From Deltaproteobacteria bacterium (GTDB lineage: Bacteria > Desulfobacterota > Syntrophorhabdia > Syntrophorhabdales > JANXAF01): a DNA stretch of 41,141 nucleotides. The stretch spans positions 1-41,141 of the forward strand of contig JAOADT010000003.1 of the NCBI GenBank assembly GCA_026417175.1, read 5' to 3'. Under the pieces are notes generated by a model that searched no databases, was not told the DNA's origin, and worked only from the letters and a program-made list of their open reading frames with translations. The translations under genes and the position numbers were made by a program. Positions 16,958-25,128 of the stretch are shown in pieces (positions within the stretch are counted from its first letter, which is position 1; every line of letters starts with the position of its first letter).

Positions 16958-18241
16958 AATGCTTCTCGTTTTTCTTTTCTTTGTGTGCTTTCTCCTGATG
17001 GGTATGCCTGTTGCATTTGCCATTGGGATCTCGGGAGTCATTTTCTTTTTACAAAATCCACAGCTTCCATTCACTATGATAATCCAGCTTCCATTGTCCC
17101 AAACTCAGAATTTTCCACTTTTGGCTATCCCACTCTTTATATTTGCCGCAAACTTGATGAATGAAACAGGTATAACGCTCAGACTAATTAAACTGGCAGG
17201 TCTCTTGGCCGGGCATTTACGGGGAGGACTCGCCCAGGTTAATGTGGTTTTAAGCACTCTTATGGGTGGTGTTTCAGAGTTAGCCATTGCGGATGCTGCA
17301 ATGGAAGCAAGAATTTTGGGCACCCAAATGATTAAAAAAGGTTTTTCAAAAGGCTACACGAGCGCAGTCACAACTATCACAGCCTGTATAACCCCAATAA
17401 TACCTCCTAGTATTGGCTTATCCTTTATGGAACCATAGGACAGGTCTCAATAGGTAAACTATTTGCAGGAGGTATCATTCCAGGACTTCTCATGATGGTA
17501 GCAATAATGATCGTGGTTTCAATTACATCGAGAAAAAAGGGGTACGTTCCAGAAAGGGAACGTCCATCTGCCGGCGAGATTATATCTGCTTTGGCAGCGA
17601 GCATATGGGCTTTTCTTTTTCCAATAGTTTTAATCGGGGGTATTCGATTCGGTATATTTACACCCACTGAGGCTGGGGCTTTCGGGGCGATTTATGCAAT
17701 TGCTATAGGTCTCTTTTTTTACAAGGAACTTTCGTGGGCTAGATTCAAAAACGCTTTGGAATGTACGATGATTGATATTGGTGCCATAATGATAATAATC
17801 GCCTATTCTGGGATCTTCGGATACGGTTTAGCATATGATAGAGTGGGTGAAGCGATTTCAAAATTTATACTAGATTTTTCTCAGAATCATTATGTCCTTC
17901 TCCTAATGATTGTTTCTTTCGTATTAATAGCAGGTATGTTCATAGAGAGTGTGGTTATAATCCTGCTATTTACTTCTATACTTCTTCCCTTGGTTTCAAA
18001 AGTTGGAGTTGATCCTGTCCACTTTGGACTCATATTTATGATTGTAGTTGTCCTTGGGCTTGTAACACCACCTGTGGGTGTATCCATGTACACAGTATGT
18101 TCCATACTCGACTGTTCTATTGAAGATTATATGAAGGAATTTCTGCCTTTTCTTTTTGCCATAGTCGCTGTGGATGTTCTCATAATATTCTTTCCCCAAA
18201 TTGTTCTTTTTCTACCTAATCTAATCTTCGGTAAGGGGTAA
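16947..18241 (+). pseudogene. dctM: TRAP transporter large permease DctM, frameshifted
   Basis: Two halves of a roughly 430-residue DctM lie in different frames. The first (16947-17438) runs MLLVFLFFVCFLLMGMPVAF ... LMGGVSELAIADAAMEARI ... ITPIIPPSIGL and then breaks. The second resumes as LILYGTIGQVSIGKLFAGG and continues to 18241 (LFPIVLIGGIRFGIFTPTEA, LGLVTPPVGVSMYT). Restoring one C at about 17414 (GGCTTA to GGCCTTA) joins them. The motif PPSIG...ILYG spans the break, so the lesion hits the conserved core. The true start may be ATG 16959 rather than GTG 16947. The second half could be translated only from an internal start and would lack half the helices. Confidence 0.87.
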
Positions 18242-18246
18242 CTAGA

Positions 18247-18861
18247 ATGAGACTTAAGGATAAAATCGCTATTATTACGGGAAGTGCAAGGGGGATTGGA
18301 AAGGCAATAGCGCTCAGGTTCGCCCGAGAAAAGGCGAAACTTTCCCTTGTGGACATAAACGAAGAAGGATTAAAGCTTGTAAAAAAAGAGGTGGAGAAAG
18401 AAGGCACGGTAGCTATCACAATAGTCTGCAACGTCGCTAAATTCGATGAGGTTAAAAGAATGGTAAGAAATACCTTAGAAACATTCGGAAGGATTGATAT
18501 ACTCGTAAACAATGCGGGAATTATAAGGCGCGGCAGCATAGAAACGGTTACAGAAGAAGACTGGGATACGGTGATCGAAGTAAATCTCAAAGGAACTTTT
18601 AACTGCTCAAGAGCTGTGATGGAGATTATGAAAGAACAAAGGTATGGAAAAATTATAAACATTTCCTCTATTGCGGCAAAGCTGGGAGATATTACATCAG
18701 CGCCTGGTTACGGTCCATCAAAAGCCGCAATAGATGCTCTAACAAAAACCTTTGCTAGACAACTGGCAAAGTATGGCATTAACGTTAATGCGGTTTCTCC
18801 TCATGCTATAGAGACGGATATGAGCGCCCAATGGTCAGAAGAGAAAAGAGCGGTACGCTGA
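18247..18861 (+). CDS. Short-chain dehydrogenase/reductase, 3'-truncated
   Basis: 204 residues of the classical SDR family. Cofactor motif TGSARGIGKAIA, NNAG, catalytic Ser in ISSIAAKLG, and YGPSK (Tyr, Lys) are present, ending VSPHAIETDMSAQWSEEKR followed by AVR and a stop. Full-length relatives carry about 45 more residues (the PLGR...PEDVA...GG segment) that form the substrate pocket and tetramer interface, so the product is probably inactive. It lies 5 bases after dctM and was probably the first catabolic enzyme for the TRAP substrate, for example a sugar-acid dehydrogenase. It is the last element of the decaying locus. Confidence 0.75.
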   Translation: MRLKDKIAIITGSARGIGKAIALRFAREKAKLSLVDINEEGLKLVKKEVEKEGTVAITIVCNVAKFDEVKRMVRNTLETFGRIDILVNNAGIIRRGSIETVTEEDWDTVIEVNLKGTFNCSRAVMEIMKEQRYGKIINISSIAAKLGDITSAPGYGPSKAAIDALTKTFARQLAKYGINVNAVSPHAIETDMSAQWSEEKRAVR

Positions 18862-18923
18862 TGGACTGAATCCAGAATAAAAACTTGCACTTCAAGCTGG
18901 AAATGTATTAAAAAGAGTAATTA
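18862..18923 (+). other. Possible gene remnant between the SDR and the phosphofructokinase
   Basis: One frame across the SDR end reads RYADGLNPE, a stop, then KLALQAGNVLKRVINGKEK, which looks like the tail of another protein, not of an SDR. This suggests a deletion joined the SDR to the 3' end of a lost gene. I cannot name that gene. Confidence 0.3.
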
Positions 18924-20171
18924 ATGGCAAAGAAAAAGTTAGCAATAGTCGTTGGAGGGGGTCCTGCGCCGGGAATAAATGGTGTTATAAGTTCCGCAAC
19001 TATAGAAGCTTTAAACCACGGACTGGAAGTTTATGGGATAGTCGGAGGCTTTAAAACCCTTTTTGAAGGAAATATAAATAACTTTCTCCCCTTAACAATA
19101 GATCACGTTTCAAGAATCCATACCACCGGAGGATCTATCCTAAAAACGTCAAGAGATGCTCCGGAAAACGTACAAGAAAAATTCAAGACATTAATTTCCA
19201 CTCTTTATCAGAGTGGTATAAACTACCTCATAACTATCGGTGGGGAAGGAACATTATTTATGGCCTCATGGATAGAGAGGGAAACAAGAGGAAAGATATC
19301 CGTCGTTCATACTCCTAAGACTATCGATAACGATATTCCCCTTCCTGGGGGATTCTCCACATTTGGTTACCAGACCGCTTGCCATGTAGGTGTTAATATA
19401 GTGAAAAACATAATGGAAGACGCAAGAACTATGGATAGGTGGTATTTTATAACTACTATGGGTAGACACACGGGTCACTTAGCTTTAGGCATCGGAAAGG
19501 CAGCTGGTGCTACAGTAACACTAATACCGGAAGAATTTTTTGAAAAAAAAGTATCTTTAAAAAAGGTTGCAGACATATTAGCCGGCGCCATAATAAAAAG
19601 GTACTCAATGGGTAGATCTTATGGCGTCGCCATACTTGCGGAAGGGATTGTGGAGAAATTCGATATGGATGAACTCTCAAAGATAGAATTTATAGAAAGA
19701 GATGAGATATCAGGCAAGATAAGAATATCTGATATCCAACTCGGCCGTATCCTCAAAATTTATGTATCGGATACCTTGAACGAGTGCGGAATAAAAACGA
19801 ATATAGTTTCCATGAATATAGGTTATGAACTGAGAGCCGCCGACCCCATCCCTTTTGATATAGAGTATACGAGAAATTTAGGATACGGCGCGGTGAACCA
19901 TCTACTCAAAGGTGGTACAGGTGCCCTAATCGCTGTGTATGAGGGAAGAATAATGGCTGTACCTTTTGTGGAAATGTTTGACTCAAAGGGTAACGTTAAA
20001 ATAAGGAAGGTGGACATAGACTCTGAACTATACAGGGTAGCAAGGGAATACATGATAAGGCTCGAAGAAGAAGATTTTGAGGGCCAAAGATTAAAAACAC
20101 TCGCAGATACTGCACATATGACCCCCGAAAAATTCAGGGAACGTTTTGGGTATCTTTTTGGTCTCTGCTGA
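18924..20171 (+). CDS. PFK-family 6-phosphofructokinase
   Basis: 415 residues of the PfkA superfamily, phosphorylating fructose 6-phosphate in glycolysis. The phosphate-donor loop GGGPAPGING is at 11-20, the motif GGEGT at 106-110, the catalytic segment PKTIDNDIP at 131-139 and MGRHTGHLALG follows. The two donor-selecting positions are mixed: G109 is what ATP enzymes have (PPi enzymes have Asp there), while K132 is the PPi-type lysine. The length and KTIDND form place it in the clade shared by PPi-dependent enzymes and long ATP enzymes. The donor is therefore uncertain, with ATP favoured by G109. It is intact although it directly follows a decayed locus, and its 3' end overlaps the convergent WPF-repeat gene by 38 bases. 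Confidence 0.85.
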   Translation: MAKKKLAIVVGGGPAPGINGVISSATIEALNHGLEVYGIVGGFKTLFEGNINNFLPLTIDHVSRIHTTGGSILKTSRDAPENVQEKFKTLISTLYQSGINYLITIGGEGTLFMASWIERETRGKISVVHTPKTIDNDIPLPGGFSTFGYQTACHVGVNIVKNIMEDARTMDRWYFITTMGRHTGHLALGIGKAAGATVTLIPEEFFEKKVSLKKVADILAGAIIKRYSMGRSYGVAILAEGIVEKFDMDELSKIEFIERDEISGKIRISDIQLGRILKIYVSDTLNECGIKTNIVSMNIGYELRAADPIPFDIEYTRNLGYGAVNHLLKGGTGALIAVYEGRIMAVPFVEMFDSKGNVKIRKVDIDSELYRVAREYMIRLEEEDFEGQRLKTLADTAHMTPEKFRERFGYLFGLC

Positions 20172-21450
20172 AAGGTACGAAGAAAAGTGTAACCTTTGAT
20201 TTCTGAAAACCCAAAAGACCACAGAAAAACTTTATAGCGGTTTCGTTTTCTTCTTTTTTTACCTCAAGCAAGAAAGCTAATCTTCTCTTCCAAGTGTTTT
20301 TTTTCCTTTCCTGGGTGTAGAGTCCGTACAAGATGTTGAGACCCTCCCAGTCCCCCTGTTTTTTATATTCCACAATTGAAAATAAAGGATTTATGATTTT
20401 TTGAAATCCTTCAAATTTAAACGGAAACACAAAGGGTACAGCCAATTTAGAACTTCCCTCTTTCTTTTCATATCCAAAAAAAGGCCATAAATTTACAAAT
20501 AGAGCTTCCTTTTTTCTCTCATATCGGTTTAAAAGTAGAAACTGGATATCAATTTCCTTTTCCTCCTCATCAATAGATTCCTTTTTTGTATAGAGAAATG
20601 GCCAGAGAAATCCTTCTGTTTTGTATTCGGCGCTAACCATATTTTTAAACAAAGGGAAAATACTTACCCCTTTTTCTTTTCCTTCTGATACCGTAATAAA
20701 AGGCCAAAAATAAGAAACTTTTGTCCTATATGGGTTTTTAAATCTGCAATAAAGAGGAAACATAACACAAAGAGACTCTAAAGATCCGGACTCCTTCTTT
20801 CCTGTTAAATAGAAGGGTACGAAATAAAATGAGCTGTACGGATCCTCTGTATCCAAGCCTTTTATTTCACGGTAAATAAAGGGCCAAAAAAAGAACTCAG
20901 TTTTTTTTCTCCCCTCTATCTCTCTCCTTCCATAAAAAGGAAACACCTTGAATCCTTTTTCTTCTCCACTATAAATTGAGAAAATAGGCCAAAAAAAATT
21001 CTCTTTTTTTCTTTTCTCCACTTCCGTTGAACTGTATAAAGGCCAGAGAAAGAATCTTATATCTTCATTACCAAACCTATTTTTTAAATGACCATAAATC
21101 GGAAATAATCCACCGTAGGTTTCATTATTTTCTTTTCCATAAAAGAAAAGAAAAAAAGAGTAGTTTTTACGCTCTTTTTGCTCTTGAGACATGTAGAAAG
21201 GCACAAAATACGATTTTTTAGGTCCAAACCTGGCCAGAGGATAGGGAAACCTCACCACCCCTCCATTCTCATTCTCATATATAAGAAAAAGAGGTCTCAC
21301 TATAAGCTCTTCCTTTTCCTCTTTATCCGTCAAGGATATAAAAGGGCCTAATAACCTTTTTTCCTCTCCGAACTCATAAAAAAACGGCCAGATAGCGTAC
21401 GAACTCAAAGGAAGAAACAGAAAAATGATAAGAAGAGACCTTATGAGCAT
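20134..21450 (-). CDS. Secreted WPF-repeat protein, unknown function
   Basis: 438 residues. A signal peptide (LIRSLLIIFLFLPLSSYA) is followed by about 18 short, regularly spaced aromatic strands separated by charged turns: WPFFYEFGEE, RPLFLIYENE, YFVPFYMSQE, FFLWPLYSST, FFWPIFSIYSGEEKG, FKVFPFYGRR, FFFWPFIYREI, YFVPFYLTGK, VMFPLYCRF, YFWPFITVSEGKEKG, SIFPLFKN, GFLWPFLYTKK and so on. Alternating aromatic/aliphatic strands and Lys/Glu turns every 15-20 residues suggest a beta-barrel or an extended beta-solenoid at the outer membrane. I know no functional assignment. Its start shares a base with the mlaD stop, making it the last gene of the Mla operon. Confidence 0.75.
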   Translation of the reverse strand: MLIRSLLIIFLFLPLSSYAIWPFFYEFGEEKRLLGPFISLTDKEEKEELIVRPLFLIYENENGGVVRFPYPLARFGPKKSYFVPFYMSQEQKERKNYSFFLFFYGKENNETYGGLFPIYGHLKNRFGNEDIRFFLWPLYSSTEVEKRKKENFFWPIFSIYSGEEKGFKVFPFYGRREIEGRKKTEFFFWPFIYREIKGLDTEDPYSSFYFVPFYLTGKKESGSLESLCVMFPLYCRFKNPYRTKVSYFWPFITVSEGKEKGVSIFPLFKNMVSAEYKTEGFLWPFLYTKKESIDEEEKEIDIQFLLLNRYERKKEALFVNLWPFFGYEKKEGSSKLAVPFVFPFKFEGFQKIINPLFSIVEYKKQGDWEGLNILYGLYTQERKKNTWKRRLAFLLEVKKEENETAIKFFCGLLGFQKSKVTLFFVPFSRDQKDTQNVP

Positions 21451-22475
21451 TAGAATAATATGCCCAAAAGTGTCCCGAGCACTGTAATAGGTGTCATTTC
21501 TTGAATTCCATCAGAAGCTCTCTGTATATCTTTTACTGCCTTTTTCGTCTCCACATAAAGGGTTTCATCTTTGGCAAGTTTTCCCAAAGTTCCTTCACCC
21601 TTATTTACAGACTCAGCTATTTCTTTTAAGTATCTTACAGTCTCTCTTGTCTCAACGTACATGGAATCGTCTTTCAAAAGCTTTCCTAGAGTTCCTTTAC
21701 CCTCTTCAACCTCTCTTGCTATGTTTTTTATCGTTCCCATCGCCTCCCTTCCCTCATTTAGTAAGGCTCTTGCCTCTTTATATGCCGAATCGTCCTTAAT
21801 TAATAATCCTAGCGTTCCCTTCCCCTCTTCAACATCTTTAACTATCTTTCTTAGTCCAGATAAAGCCTCGTCTGCATTACTGACAACTCTTGTTATGCTA
21901 TCCTTGTTTTTCGAGATAATCTCGCTAAACTCTCCTGTGGCATTTCTTATGTTTTTTAAACTTTCTTTCAAGTTTGCCTTCTCCTTTTCTCCTATAAGAC
22001 CTTTGAGATCACCCATCACATCCCCAAAATTGGATGCCGCCTTATCAATCCTTTTAAACATATCTTCTATAGAAGGTGTGACTTCCACATTCTCTATTAC
22101 CCCGCGTTCTGCAAGATACGATCTGTCTTTTCCCGGTAGAATCTCTATATATTTGTCCCCCAAAACACCCTCAGTTCTAATCACCACGGAGCTGTCCCTT
22201 GGAATTTTTACATCATCTCTTATAATCATCACAATTTTTGCCCTAAAACCTTCAAGATTCACACTCTTTACTTGTCCCACCGTTACTCCCGCTAATTGGA
22301 CCGGTGATTTAGTATCTATCCCCGAGGCATTTTCAAGAAAAACAAAAATCTCATATCCCTTTTCTTTAAAGAACCCGAACCTCTCAATTTTAAATGACAT
22401 GTAAAAAAGGAGGAGTATGCCACAGAGGACAAGTAACCCCACCTTGAATTCAGGACTTAATTTATCTTTTTTCAT
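21450..22475 (-). CDS. mlaD: MlaD-family MCE-domain lipid-transport protein
   Basis: 341 residues. One N-terminal membrane helix (VGLLVLCGILLLFYMSF, 12-28) anchors the protein in the inner membrane. It is followed by a single MCE domain (about 38-115, with SGIDTKSPVQLAGVTVGQV and GVLGDKYIEILPG), then a long helical region. The C-terminal half contains three copies of a EGKGTLGKL-KDD-YVE motif and ends in a short hydrophobic tail. Family members form hexameric rings passing phospholipids between inner membrane and periplasm. The start overlaps mlaF by 14 bases. It is longer than E. coli MlaD (183), as usual in Desulfobacterota relatives. Confidence 0.87.
   Translation of the reverse strand: MKKDKLSPEFKVGLLVLCGILLLFYMSFKIERFGFFKEKGYEIFVFLENASGIDTKSPVQLAGVTVGQVKSVNLEGFRAKIVMIIRDDVKIPRDSSVVIRTEGVLGDKYIEILPGKDRSYLAERGVIENVEVTPSIEDMFKRIDKAASNFGDVMGDLKGLIGEKEKANLKESLKNIRNATGEFSEIISKNKDSITRVVSNADEALSGLRKIVKDVEEGKGTLGLLIKDDSAYKEARALLNEGREAMGTIKNIAREVEEGKGTLGKLLKDDSMYVETRETVRYLKEIAESVNKGEGTLGKLAKDETLYVETKKAVKDIQRASDGIQEMTPITVLGTLLGILF
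21549..21833 (-). repeat. Three-copy internal repeat in MlaD
   Basis: Residues 215-234, 256-275 and 290-309 repeat the pattern V-E-E-G-K-G-T-L-G-K-L-x-K-D-D-x-x-Y-x-E at spacings of 41 and 34 residues. The repeats occur in the predicted helical periplasmic part and are visible at DNA level as GTTCC-rich blocks on the plus strand. Confidence 0.85.
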
Positions 22476-23232
22476 TTTGACCCCCTATCTCTTTTATTCT
22501 TGATGCATCTAAAAACTCTTTAATGTCTGGATTTTTACTCACGCTTATCTCCTCGGGCGTACCATACGCTATTATTTTTCCTCCACTTAGCATAGCAACC
22601 TTGTCCGCAATTCTAAACATCCCTATTATGTCATGACTTATGACAACATACGTTTTTTTCAGCTTTCTTTGGGTCTCTTTAATGAGGTCAGAAATTGTAA
22701 GAGACATAACAGGATCTAAGGCACTGGTCGGTTCATCGAAGAGAACGATGGGCGGGTCGAGTACAAGAGCCCTTGCAAGACCCGCTCTCTTTTTCATCCC
22801 GCCAGAGACCTCGCTAGGAAGCTTATTGGCGTGCTCAAGTAGACCCACCTGTTCGAGTTTTTCATCTACTATTCTTTTTATCTCCTCTTTTTTTAGCCTA
22901 GTCCTTTCAACGAGCGGAAAGGCCACATTCTCCCATATGCTCATGGAGTCAAACAGAGCAGCCTCTTGAAAGAGCATTCCGAAATTCAACCTTATTCCGT
23001 TGAGTTCTTTCTCGCTTAGTTTAGTGATTTCCTTCCCGTCCACCCAAATCTCTCCGCTGTCAGGCTTTATAAGCCCAATTATGTGCTTCAAAAGAACACT
23101 CTTTCCGCTTCCGCTTTTTCCGATTATGACCGTTATTTTACCTCTTTCTATCTCCAAGTTTATCCCATCGAGAACCTTCTGATTATCGAAACTTTTTTTT
23201 AAATCCACTATGCGAATGACTATATCTCCCAT
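22462..23232 (-). CDS. mlaF: MlaF-family ABC transporter ATPase
   Basis: 256 residues, the ATPase of the Mla phospholipid transporter. Walker A is VIIGKSGSGKSVLLKHI, the signature VSGGMKKRAGLARALVLDP, Walker B IVLFDEPTSALDPV and the switch histidine lies in VISHDIIGMF. The GGMKKRAGLARA signature is diagnostic for the MlaF subgroup. One base separates it from mlaE and it overlaps mlaD. No MlaB STAS subunit is encoded beside it, so the complex may be MlaEFD only or use an MlaB from elsewhere. Confidence 0.93.
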   Translation of the reverse strand: MGDIVIRIVDLKKSFDNQKVLDGINLEIERGKITVIIGKSGSGKSVLLKHIIGLIKPDSGEIWVDGKEITKLSEKELNGIRLNFGMLFQEAALFDSMSIWENVAFPLVERTRLKKEEIKRIVDEKLEQVGLLEHANKLPSEVSGGMKKRAGLARALVLDPPIVLFDEPTSALDPVMSLTISDLIKETQRKLKKTYVVISHDIIGMFRIADKVAMLSGGKIIAYGTPEEISVSKNPDIKEFLDASRIKEIGGQNEKR

Positions 23233-23233
23233 A

Positions 23234-23998
23234 TCAGAAAAGCAGTGACGTAAGTACGTAATCTGCTACAAGGATCGCCACACACGAAATGACTACAGCT
23301 TCCGTAGTGGATCTACCAACACCTTCAGCTCCACCCCTTGTATAAAAACCTTTATAACATGACACTAGACTGAATATGACGCCAAAGCAAGCAGCCTTTA
23401 CAAGTCCCATGTATATGTCCTGAAATTCCAAATACTTATAGATTCGGTTTAGGAAGGCCCCTTCGTTCACATCGAGTAATTTGACAGCTATAAGATAACC
23501 TCCTGCTATGCCAAGAAAATCAGAAATGATCGTTAAAACGGGCAACATAAAGAATGATGCTACAACCCTGGGGACAACCAGATACTTTATTGGATTTAAT
23601 GACATAACCACAAGTGCATCTATCTGCTCGGTGACCCTCATAGTTCCTATCTCCGCAGCCATTGCCGAACCAGCCCTGCCAGCAACCATAAGACCGGTGA
23701 GAACGGGCCCTAGTTCCCTTGTCATACTCAAAGCCACTGTAATCCCTATTAAACCTTCAGCACCAAACTTCCTAAATCCATAGTATGTCTGTAATGCTAG
23801 GACCATTCCTGTGAATGTTCCAGTGAGAAATACAACGGGTAAGGATTTTACTCCAACAAACTCCATCTGCTTGACGATGTAGTTAATCTTGAGTGGCCTT
23901 TTAAAAGCGAGAAGCACACACTCAAAAAACATAAGACCGGCTAATCCCAGTTCTGTTATAAATTTTCTTAGAGGCGAAGAGATCGAATAAATGCTCAT
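23234..23998 (-). CDS. mlaE: MlaE-family phospholipid transport permease
   Basis: 254 residues of the MlaE/YrbE family with an N-terminal amphipathic elbow helix and about five membrane helices. Conserved stretches seen are FTGMVLALQTYYGFRKFG, TRELGPVLTGLMVAGRAGSA, AEIGTMRVTEQIDALVVM and the closing GGAEGVGRSTTEAVV. It forms the inner-membrane core that MlaF drives and MlaD extends into the periplasm. The first 4 bases of its gene overlap the stop of alr, so cell-wall precursor and outer-membrane lipid genes are translated from one message. Confidence 0.94.
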   Translation of the reverse strand: MSIYSISSPLRKFITELGLAGLMFFECVLLAFKRPLKINYIVKQMEFVGVKSLPVVFLTGTFTGMVLALQTYYGFRKFGAEGLIGITVALSMTRELGPVLTGLMVAGRAGSAMAAEIGTMRVTEQIDALVVMSLNPIKYLVVPRVVASFFMLPVLTIISDFLGIAGGYLIAVKLLDVNEGAFLNRIYKYLEFQDIYMGLVKAACFGVIFSLVSCYKGFYTRGGAEGVGRSTTEAVVISCVAILVADYVLTSLLF

Positions 23999-25128
23999 AT
24001 GTAGTATCTTCTCACGTCTTTAGATATCCCACAGAATATCTCATATGGGATAGTATTCAGTTTATCAGCAAGTTCCCAAGCTGTTATCCTTTCTTTTTCG
24101 GTTTTACCAAGTAGGATAACGGTGTCTCCTTTTTCCGCATTCACATCCGTTATGTCTATAAGCGTCCAATCCATGCATATCCTTCCAACAACGGGACATC
24201 TTTTTTCTTTCACTATCACATAAGCACAATTAGAGAGCCCTCTCCTATATCCATCTGAATATCCACAAGGGATAAAACCTATTCTCGTTCTCCTTTTTGT
24301 AACGAAAGTTCCTCCATAGCTTAGCCTAAAACCCTCCCCGAATTCTTTTACGTATGCGATTCTGCTTTTAAGAGAGAACGCCTCTTCTACACCAAGACTA
24401 CCTTCCAGTTCTCGAGAAGGGTATGACCCATATAGACCTATACCCACTCTAACCATGTTAAAGTATGCCTCGGGATAGTTTATGATTCCGCCAGTGTTGG
24501 CCATGTGAATATGTACTGGTTTAATCCCGTAAGAACCGAAAAGTCTTAGAACATTTTCGAACGTATCTACTTGCTTTAAGCCATATCCGTTCCTCTTTTC
24601 CGATTCAGAGAAATGGCTCATTATACCTTCAATATGAAGGCGAGGTTCGTTTTTCAAAAGATCAATGAGACTCCCCGCTTCTTCTGGCATAAAACCGAGC
24701 CTTCCCATACCTGTATCGAATTTTACGTGTATCACAATATCTCTCTTACTTTTTTTCGCAAAATCGATGATTTTCCTTAAGCTTTCAAGTTCATGAATAA
24801 CAGGCGTAAGATTGTAACTGACCAACGACTTTATTCCGTCTGGAGAGAATATTCCACCAAGGATTAGGATTTTGCCTCCTATTCCCGCTTTCCTCATTTC
24901 TATACCTTCATTAACTGAAGAAACTCCGAAAAAATTGCATCCTGAATGGTAAAGTCTCTTCGAAACGTGTATCATACCGTGGCCATACGCATCAGCTTTA
25001 ACTACACATAAAACTTCCACGTCTTTTCCCACTCTGCCTTTTATCAATTTATAATTTCTTTCTATTGTGCCTAGATTTATCTCGGCAAAAATCCTATCTT
25101 TTGCCGAGTTGCCTGAAGATTTTTTCAT
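23995..25128 (-). CDS. alr: Alanine racemase
   Basis: 377 residues. PLP-dependent enzyme interconverting L- and D-alanine for peptidoglycan. The Schiff-base lysine is in VLCVVKADAYGHG near residue 43, the barrel has FDTGMGRLGF and VRVGIGLYGSYP, and the second catalytic base (Tyr) is in RLSYGGTFV, followed by PVVGRICMDWTLID. The length fits the family. The ATG at 25128 lies inside hemL, giving a 35-base overlap, and a perfect 10-bp hairpin spans the overlap. Located between heme-precursor and Mla genes. Confidence 0.93.
   Translation of the reverse strand: MKKSSGNSAKDRIFAEINLGTIERNYKLIKGRVGKDVEVLCVVKADAYGHGMIHVSKRLYHSGCNFFGVSSVNEGIEMRKAGIGGKILILGGIFSPDGIKSLVSYNLTPVIHELESLRKIIDFAKKSKRDIVIHVKFDTGMGRLGFMPEEAGSLIDLLKNEPRLHIEGIMSHFSESEKRNGYGLKQVDTFENVLRLFGSYGIKPVHIHMANTGGIINYPEAYFNMVRVGIGLYGSYPSRELEGSLGVEEAFSLKSRIAYVKEFGEGFRLSYGGTFVTKRRTRIGFIPCGYSDGYRRGLSNCAYVIVKEKRCPVVGRICMDWTLIDITDVNAEKGDTVILLGKTEKERITAWELADKLNTIPYEIFCGISKDVRRYYI
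25081..25108 (-). repeat. Perfect 10-bp inverted repeat at the hemL/alr overlap
   Basis: CTCGGCAAAA (25081-25090) and TTTTGCCGAG (25099-25108) flank an 8-base loop. It contains the hemL stop and codes for residues 8-16 of Alr. No T-run follows on the minus strand, so it is not a standard terminator; it could modulate translation of alr or be chance. Confidence 0.6.

Noticed and set aside
21571-22404. 277-codon plus-strand ORF
   Set aside because: It is the antisense of mlaD; its Ser/Pro/Leu-rich, low-complexity translation is typical of a shadow frame.
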